NCBI GenBank assembly: GCA_027563935.2
Contig: CM050449.1
Location: forward strand, 17,196,735-17,260,734
From: Costus lasius
Lineage: Eukaryota > Streptophyta > Magnoliopsida > Zingiberales > Costaceae
Length of the DNA stretch: 64,000 nucleotides
Direction of reading: 5' to 3'
Part shown: positions 57,012-64,000 of the stretch, one piece after another
How positions within the stretch are numbered: the first letter of the stretch is position 1
Layout: every line of letters begins with the position of its first letter
Translations under genes and position numbers: made by a program
The notes under the pieces: model-generated
The model's input: the letters and a program-made list of their open reading frames with translations, nothing else
What the model was told of the DNA's origin: nothing
Database searches by the model: none

Positions 57012-58739
57012 ATGGGAATTGTGAAGAGAAGGCCTCGGGAGCCTGAAAATGATAGTCACTCTCTGATCTTTTCGCAAAATAAGTGTCTGCATGGTGGGAA
57101 ATTTATTTTGGAAAGGACATTCAGTGATGATTCTAATGACTACGAACTTGCTGAAGTGGGTTGTGAATATGCCATGGTTGGAGGTAAAAAATGTGGTATT
57201 CTGTATGAGCTTTATGATCTTCCTGATTTGCAATGCATCCTCTCTCTTGAAACTTGGAATTACCATTTAACTGAGGATGAAAGGTTTTCTCTGGCGAATT
57301 TTCTTCCGGATATGGACCAAGAGACATTTGTGCTTACGCTGAAAGAGTTGCTTACAGGTGATGAAATGTTCTTTGGTAGCCCACTAGAGAAGTTCTTTAA
57401 GGAATTGAAGGGTGGACTTTATTCTCCACAAATTACTCATTTAAGAGAAGGTCTGCACTGCTTACAAAGAAATGAATACTATCATAGCCTAAGATCATAT
57501 CATCAGCGCATGTATCAAAAGCTGATAGAGATGAAAGACGTATGGAATAGATGCCAACCTCACCTGAAAGTTGAAGAAAGGATTCAAATTTGGAACAGTA
57601 GGAGAGAGCAGGAGCCTGTTTTTGTATTCGATCTAAATACCCTTCCTGACGAGGATACTTTAAACAAGGGAGGCAGAAATGTGGGAACTTCATTGTTTTC
57701 AAAGAAGACCAGATACATGGACAACAAGTACCAAGTAATTCATCTAAATGATACTGCTCATAACACCGAAAGAAAGGCAAAGGGAGTTCTGAAACTAAAG
57801 CCAACTGGAACAAACTTGATACAGAATCAGATGATGCTAGCACAGCCACATTCATCAGGTGAACCATCTACTAGGCTGCCAAAAGGGGTACTGAAAATAA
57901 AACCCAAATACAGTCCTTTCAATGAGGAAAAACCAATGCCAAAAGCAGAAGAAATCTCTACAGATATTTGGTGTGGTCATGTCCTAAGATCCTTGCCCCC
58001 ACATTTAACTTCCAAGAGGGATGAACTTCTCCGTGGGAGGTTGCCATTTTTACATCAGAAAGATATTGGAAACACATACAGAAAGTTAGATGATGAAAAT
58101 GAGTGGCAAACAGAGGCAATTAAGAATGCTGGATCTGGATCATTTAAGGATCCTAAGACATTTGTAAGGAAACCAAAGATTACAGTAGATGCAAGAGATG
58201 TGAAGCAAGGTACTACTAGAGTGATACTCAAAGATGAATCTCCTTTAATAACCCCCAAAATTTTACAAATTTATTCTCTAGAAGCTTGTAAGACTCGAGA
58301 GTTTGACATTGATAAAAACACTTGGAACAGCTCTAATGCTCAGCAAAATAAATCAAGTTATGAAAGTTGTGCAGATGCAAATATAGAGTCTTATGAAATT
58401 GCACTCGAAAATTATCATAATAGAGGGGTGAAAATTATGGAAGTAGGTTCAAGGATGCCAAATAATGCTAATGGCAAGCATGACATCTTACCAAAACTTT
58501 CTGATCATTTGGAGCACTGCAATGAAGACAACGCATCTAATGAGGCAGCTCCTATAGACAAACAAGGCATCCTTTTTCCTATAACATATAAGAGGAAAAA
58601 GCCATTCAGAAAGCTCAGCCAAGTGGACTCCCCTAAGCAGCAGCCAATCATAGTGAATTTGGAGCCAGCTGTTCCTGTTGGAACAGTAAAATCTAAACCA
58701 ATGTCTATTAAGATTAAGTTTAGAGGCTGGACAGGTTAG
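57012..58739 (+). CDS. NFRKB-like protein with DEUBAD domain (INO80-complex subunit type)
   Basis: Single coding exon of 575 residues plus stop; start ATG at 57012 in strong context (A at -3, G at +4). Residues about 70-150 form the DEUBAD domain, with the conserved run TEDERFSLANFLPDMDQET, then LKELLTGDEMFFGSP, FFKELKGGLYSP and ITHLREGL, followed by the helix of YYHSLRSYHQRM and W179. In animals NFRKB binds the deubiquitinase UCH37 in the INO80 chromatin remodeller; plant relatives (At5g13950 type) are annotated as NF-kappa-B-binding-like. The rest is basic and low complexity. Two copies of the short motif KGVLK(L/I)KP occur (about residues 257 and 291), and the C-terminus ends IKIKFRGWTG. 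No NLS was proven, but basic clusters (KRRPRE at 5-10) would suit a nuclear protein. No disruption seen. Confidence 0.9.
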   Translation: MGIVKRRPREPENDSHSLIFSQNKCLHGGKFILERTFSDDSNDYELAEVGCEYAMVGGKKCGILYELYDLPDLQCILSLETWNYHLTEDERFSLANFLPDMDQETFVLTLKELLTGDEMFFGSPLEKFFKELKGGLYSPQITHLREGLHCLQRNEYYHSLRSYHQRMYQKLIEMKDVWNRCQPHLKVEERIQIWNSRREQEPVFVFDLNTLPDEDTLNKGGRNVGTSLFSKKTRYMDNKYQVIHLNDTAHNTERKAKGVLKLKPTGTNLIQNQMMLAQPHSSGEPSTRLPKGVLKIKPKYSPFNEEKPMPKAEEISTDIWCGHVLRSLPPHLTSKRDELLRGRLPFLHQKDIGNTYRKLDDENEWQTEAIKNAGSGSFKDPKTFVRKPKITVDARDVKQGTTRVILKDESPLITPKILQIYSLEACKTREFDIDKNTWNSSNAQQNKSSYESCADANIESYEIALENYHNRGVKIMEVGSRMPNNANGKHDILPKLSDHLEHCNEDNASNEAAPIDKQGILFPITYKRKKPFRKLSQVDSPKQQPIIVNLEPAVPVGTVKSKPMSIKIKFRGWTG

Positions 58740-61025
58740 ACTGTTTATTATGACTAACAACTATTGATAATACATTTTCCTCAGCGCTGTATAATGAATG
58801 AGATAGTTATTCACTTCATGGAAGCCACATACGTTGTTTGATGGAAGTGCCTATGACACGACTATTAATCCTGTGATATAATGAATGAGATTCTTCTTTC
58901 ACTTAATAGAGGCCACAGGCATTGTTTGATGGGGCATAGCAATCTGCTGCTGCTGCTACTTGGGTCTCTTCTCTCTAGCAAGCAAGAACCCCAGGTTCAT
59001 TGTGTTCTTCGATTGATCTTTCAGAAAGCATACTGAACTAGACCTTGGTACAAAATAACTATTCAGCATAATTTCTTTCGCCTGTCCCTTACTGAGGAAT
59101 GATGATATATTTTGTTCTGTATCCTACCACCTGGAGTAGAAAATCCAGGAAGTGGTTTTCTTCCATAGTAATCACTATTTTATGTGCTGATCCTGAAAAA
59201 GATCATGATCAGAGTTTGTATATCAGTGTAGGTTAACGAGTAATGCAATAGATATCCTTTACCCCTGCCAATGTTGCATTTCTGATATTTTGTAGTCTTA
59301 TTAACAGGATAATGCGCTAGGTAGTAGTAGTTCCACAATTAATTTGCAGTATGTGTTGATTTCTGTGCATTATGTGAATGCTTTCTTTTTATGCAGCATG
59401 AAAAATTTTACTCGTTCCATTTTGTCAGCCTCTTGGGTAAAAATATATCCAACTAAACATTGTTCACCTCTCTTGATCAGCAAGCAAATCTAATTGTGGT
59501 GTTCATATCGACCAATTGTTTCATGCGTATTTTCAAACTGACAGTTTATGTTAGAGAATTCTGCAGAAAATAATCAAATCCAAATTAAACAGAAGTAAAA
59601 ACAATTCGAACTAATGAGAAAGATTAAAAATAAAAGTTTAGAGGTATGTAATTATTGTCCTTAGATAAAACATTATTTGCTATTTTTTTGATGGAATATT
59701 CGAAGATATAGCCTCAAGTTGTCAGATGTTGTAAGAGTCCAAATCTTAGTAAGAGAAAAAAAAAACTGAGTCAGAGTCCACTTGTTGTTCGGTCTCAAGG
59801 AAATCAAGAATGTTGGAAAAGTTCAGTGGTGCTCAATAATTATCTTTAGGTAAAAAATTGATATTTTTATACAAATTTTTAATTGAATGTTTGAAGATAT
59901 AACTTGTTAGATTTTGTAGCCGTTTAGATCTCTAGTCAGAGTGCGCCACTAAAATGTTATCCTTTTGAAGTTCAAGTTTAGGCAGGATCACTAGACAATA
60001 AAAACAGTAATAATATCAACTATTAATTAAAGTGGTGGTTCATGTGCACCGATGGTGAAGGAAGAGTAGGATGTTATCCTTTGGAGAGAACTTGCTTGGG
60101 ACATTTCACATATGAGGTATTTGAAGGTTAAACCCTTATGCACTATATGCTTCAGATGAGTTAACTAACACACCATCTACTCGAGTGCTAATGCAATGTC
60201 TAAATGGTTGGTCGATAATATTAGTGGTATTTGATTACTCAAGAGGTGTCTATCTTAATTAAGTGGAGGGGTTGTCACTTGATCCTTTGAAAAGTGCTCA
60301 AATGAGATAAGTGGAGGGTTGCGCATTCCAAGGACTAATTATCTAAATTTAATTCATGCAAGGTGTCAATTCTTCATGAAACTTTTCCTTGCTGATCTAG
60401 GTATATGCTCTTCAATGATTCAGGATATATGTCCCCATTTATTAGGAATACCTAAAATACTTGAGTGATTCAAAACTTGATTTGCTAGGTATGTAGATTG
60501 TCAAGTGAACATCTAGAGTTGATTTGGAATTGCCCATGTCATTAACCACTATATGACATCTGCTAATAGGAGGAAAATAATATCATAGTCAAATTATTTT
60601 TGTGCAATATATTTAAGGCATCAAATGTCATATTTTGTGATTTTGGATTGTATGATCGATTATATCAAATCCGAGAGTGTATGGTTTGGATCTCAAGTTT
60701 AGGAACCTTCAATGGTGTGGGGTAAAAAAGTGTTATATTAGTCATGTACCTTTATTAAATTCATCTTAAATTAATAAGACTTATTATTTAATGGGATCCG
60801 GCTTCCAATGAGCGCAAACGCTCATTGTTAATTACCCCTAAAATTAGGGAACCTTTGATTAAGAGATCTATACTATGAAATAAAATACGAGATTAAATAA
60901 TTTTATTCATAAATATTATTAAAATACATGACTTGTTATGAAAGTAAAAAGTGTTTGTCAAATGTTTTGTCTTGCGATGACTTATCACGTCTTTGAACCT
61001 GAGATAATATCCAACCTCGGCAGCA
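58740..61025. other. 3' flank of the NFRKB-like gene and unannotated DNA
   Basis: 3' UTR first. Two related blocks about 195 bp apart (around 59640-59760 and 59836-59945) share attattt...aatatt/tgtttgaagatata...gttgt, an old tandem duplication. From 60000 to 61000 AT-rich DNA without any recognisable gene. Confidence 0.6.
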
Positions 61026-61653
61026 CGATGTCATATTGAGGAACTAATGGTAAACATCGACATACGCACCTCCCAAACAATATTTCATCGTAATGCGTTA
61101 AGGCATGAATATTGATTTTGAAAGATCATCCGGCCTTGATGGCGTATTGGATGTTTGATTTTGAAAATTATCCGGCCTTGTGGCTTGTTGGATATATTGA
61201 TTTGGGAAATTATCCGATCTTGTGACTTGTTGGATATTTAGATTTGGAGGAAATCATCCCGCCTTGCGGCGTATTGGATAATTTGAATTTGGATAAAATA
61301 TCCAGGTCTTGCGACTTGTTGGATATTTGAGGAAATTATCCGGCCTTGCGGCTTATTGGATAATTTTGAATTTGGAAAATATCCGATCTTGCGACTTGTT
61401 GGATATTGAATTCGACGAAATTATTCGGTCTGACGATTTGTTGGATAATTTAATTGGAATATTATCCGATCTCATGACTTGTTAGATAATTTTGAATTTG
61501 GGAGGATAAATACCTCAGCTTTAACGAATATTTTGAATTTGGGAGGATAAATACCTTAGCTTTAACGAATGCAATGTCATATTGAAGAGTTACGCTTCAA
61601 CAATAAATGTCAACGTACGCATTTTCTAAACAACATTCCATCGCGATGCATCA
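61026..61653. repeat. Tandem array of about 50-60 bp units with matching flanks
   Basis: From about 61110 to 61500 there are eight to nine copies of the core atccggccttgcggcttgtt followed by ggata and an AT-rich linker; alternate copies read ccgatcttgcgacttgttgg. Two near-identical 38-bp units (tttgaatttgggaggataaa...tagctttaacgaat) follow at 61492-61569. The flank 61026-61107 (atgtcatattgagg...catacgcac) recurs at 61572-61653 in the same orientation. Confidence 0.85.
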
Positions 61654-64000
61654 AGGCTTTCTATGTACATGTCTCTGGAGTCAATCGAGGGTTTTGGCGT
61701 CGACATAATCAGAAGCAACTCAAGTCGATTTTGACGAGGCAACGCCGATATTGTCGTCATTTTATTTTTGACCTTATATGCACGAGGTGACGTGTCATTT
61801 TTTTTTTATTTTACACATTTTTTATTTTTGTTTATTATTGTTATTTTCATTTTAATGTTCGCCACCAGAAGAGTAAAGGTACTCTTCAACCAAGCGCAAC
61901 TCGCTAATGGTCGACAAATAAAAATCAAGGCATTGCTCCTTCCCTGGTGATGCCCGTCGACGATATGCTGCAAACGACGTTGACGATTTCGGATGAGATG
62001 GCATCGGCGGGTGGCGTTCATTTGAAGCAGCAGCGTCCAAATTGAAGAAGGCGAGGCAATGCTAGGGCAAGAAGTAGCAATGGAAGCGGCGACAGAGGAG
62101 ATGATGCCGGCGACTGCTAAGGAGTTGATTCAGGACAGATTCCTTGACATTTTTCGGCCTGCAACGAAACAGGCTCGGCCAGGCTCACTTCAGTTCTTCG
62201 GCAGACGGCGGTAGAGGAGGTCCGACGGTAGTTTGCTAAGGAGATGATTTGGGGGAGAATTTGCTAGCGATATTCGTCTATCAGTTGAAGGTTACTCGAG
62301 CTGCTAAGCTTTCAGCTGAGGGAGCTCTGCTGCTTGCCGAGGGAGACGGGAAGGATGTGCGGGTGGTTTTGAGGCGTTTTCAGCAATCGCCAGTGGGTTT
62401 TTAGGGCTTCGAAGGAAGCGGGTGGAGGTGCTTTGGATGGTCATGTGGGGAATCCAGAAACAGGAGCGCCGGCGAAGGGCTTGCTTCGAGCGGAGATAGA
62501 GGCGACGATTTCAGCCAGATGTCGTCGACAGTTCATCGGCAAGTTACAGGCGGCGAGGGTTGACAAGGTGGCGAGAACCAGTGAGGTCGCGAAGCCCCTA
62601 TTTTGGAAGAGAGAAGATGTTGAAATCGATCGGTAGGAGGTCGCCCAGCAGTTTCACAAGGTTCCCAATGGCTCATCTGTGGCGTTCTTCTTTATCGTTT
62701 AGATTTTTCTCCTAAGCAAAGATTTCATTGATCGCGAACGAAGCCTTTGGAGAGGTGCCAGACTCTCCCAGGTCTCATCTAAAGAATTTTTAAAAAGATT
62801 CTGCAATTCTTTTGGATTTTGCTGAGACTCTTTTGACTTTTGCACAAATCTTTCTTAGAACTCTTCCTATGTTCCCTCGATGGATTTTTTTTTTTGATTC
62901 TGCTCCCTTTTTGCATAGCATGGGAGTATATTCGTTCTGGTAAGGATTCTCTTTTTTTTTTTTTTTACAAAAATCGACGAGTATAGCAGTTGTCAAATTC
63001 TGATTCTTCTCGTAGCAATGCATTTCTCTTTGACAGATTTCTATAAGACTCCGCCCTTTTGTTTTGCAGCAGTTTAAGTAGAGTTTTTTTTTTTTGATGA
63101 ATATCCCTTCATATGTATTTTTTTTTTGAAATTTACTTATTCTCCTCATTGCAGTACGAGCAGCAATGAGATAGTGGCGGTGACACAAAGTGGTGTGCCA
63201 CAGCAAACTTTCTGTTCCCCCTCTTTACAAAGCAGCAATATAAGCAGAGGATTTTGTAACACCACAAGCAGCAAGGATTTTTTTATCAGGTAAGAAGCTT
63301 CCACGCATCTTGGTTTCTTTCGTTTCTTTTTTTTCTTTTTTTTTTTTTTTACCGTCTCCCTCTCTTTCTTTTTTATGTTTTCACTATCCCTCTCCCTTCC
63401 TTCCGTAATCTCAATATCTTTTTTATCAAATAGTTCAGAGAAGAGACAAGTAATCAAAAACAGGTGCCAGGATGCATAAGCGCTCTGCCATTTTTCTAAG
63501 GATTTATTTCCTTATATCCGCACTAAATGTCTGTCGTTTCTTTTTGCTTCAAAAATTTCAATCGCCGCCAATGCTTTTATCTTTTCCTTATCAGCCACGA
63601 TTCTTTTTCCCTTTTTTTTTTGCTTTTCGTTTCCCCTTTCTTTGCTGCTGTCGTAAATGCTTTACCTTATTAGCAAAGGTGTATTTAATTTTTTTTATTT
63701 GCTTTGGTTGGCTGCTGCAAATACTATCTATGTTGACGAACCTCTCTTTTTTTGTAGCCAGCTTTTCTTCCAAAATTGGCTTTGTCGAGTCCTCATTTCT
63801 CCTTAATTTCTTGCACAGTTTTATTGCTGAGTCAGGATTCCCTTTCTTTTTTTTTTTGTTTTCTTTCCAAGCATGTTGCATTTGTATCACACATTCTCAA
63901 CATTTCTGGATTCGTGAGACATGTCTTCTGTATAGTCAAAATTAATTTTGACTGTTAAGGGTAATTAGCTCAATGTCCAATAAATGTTCTATCATGTGAA
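61654..64000. other. Unassigned region: purine-rich then T-rich, no gene recognised
   Basis: 61650-62640 is GC-moderate and G/A-rich with short frames on both strands and no conserved motif; 62640-64000 has many long T runs (62888, 62950, 63080, 63335, 63610, 63845) and repeated agcagcaa/gcagcaat words between them. It looks like part of a long terminal repeat or untranslated leader of a large retroelement extending past the window, but no coding domain, PBS or polypurine tract was found to prove it. Confidence 0.4.

Noticed and set aside
61100..61510. CRISPR-like array
   Set aside because: Plant nuclear DNA; units are diverged tandem repeats without constant repeat and variable spacer structure.
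62790..63945. Lys- or Phe-rich frames on both strands
   Set aside because: Caused by long T runs; no conserved motif.
1..64000. tRNA, rRNA or organelle-derived insertions
   Set aside because: No cloverleaf-type, rRNA or plastid-like sequence was noticed by eye; a tRNAscan or organelle search was not possible.

Overview
This is nuclear DNA of a flowering plant. The genes are plant types: a GPI-anchored GDPD-like cell-wall protein, an endosomal NHX5/6-class antiporter and a plant NFRKB-like DEUBAD protein. Gene density is low (three host genes in 64 kb), introns reach 8.5 and 19.6 kb, and those introns are full of Copia, Gypsy and hAT elements. A monocot with a repeat-rich genome (for example a palm) would fit, but the species is a guess.

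Layout. 1-18880 (minus strand): an intact eight-exon GDPDL gene of 754 codons. Its large introns 2 and 4 carry hAT-type MITEs, a solo Gypsy LTR and a GC-AG intron lies near its 3' end. 18881-23533: a divergent intergenic region with AT-rich foldback elements. 23534-53636 (plus strand): an intact 22-exon NHX5/6 gene of 548 codons. Every exon was placed by splice site and reading phase. Two introns are AT-AC with U12-type signals, and a third GT-AG intron also looks U12-type. Its 19.6 kb intron 9 is a nested transposon stack: an old Copia element (about 27310-46178) was invaded by (a) a Gypsy element that keeps only gag and protease and has a CCTAC target duplication, (b) a second Copia fragment inside that element's 5' LTR, (c) a complete hAT transposon with a 711-codon transposase and an exact 8-bp target duplication, and (d) a Gypsy copy arranged as two head-to-head LTRs, plus small MITEs. 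55723-58739 (plus strand): an NFRKB-like gene with a single coding exon, a 5'-UTR intron and an upstream ORF that stops 2 bases before the main start. 58740-64000: no host gene recognised; there is a tandem array of a roughly 50-60 bp unit near 61.1-61.5 kb and a T-rich tract at the end.

The three host genes are not functionally linked: the first acts at the wall and plasma membrane, the second controls endosomal and Golgi pH and K+, and the third belongs to chromatin remodelling. The most notable features are the minor-spliceosome introns in the NHX gene, the nested transposon history that can be read from target duplications, the intact hAT element, and a family of hAT-like MITEs with 8-bp duplications scattered through the introns.
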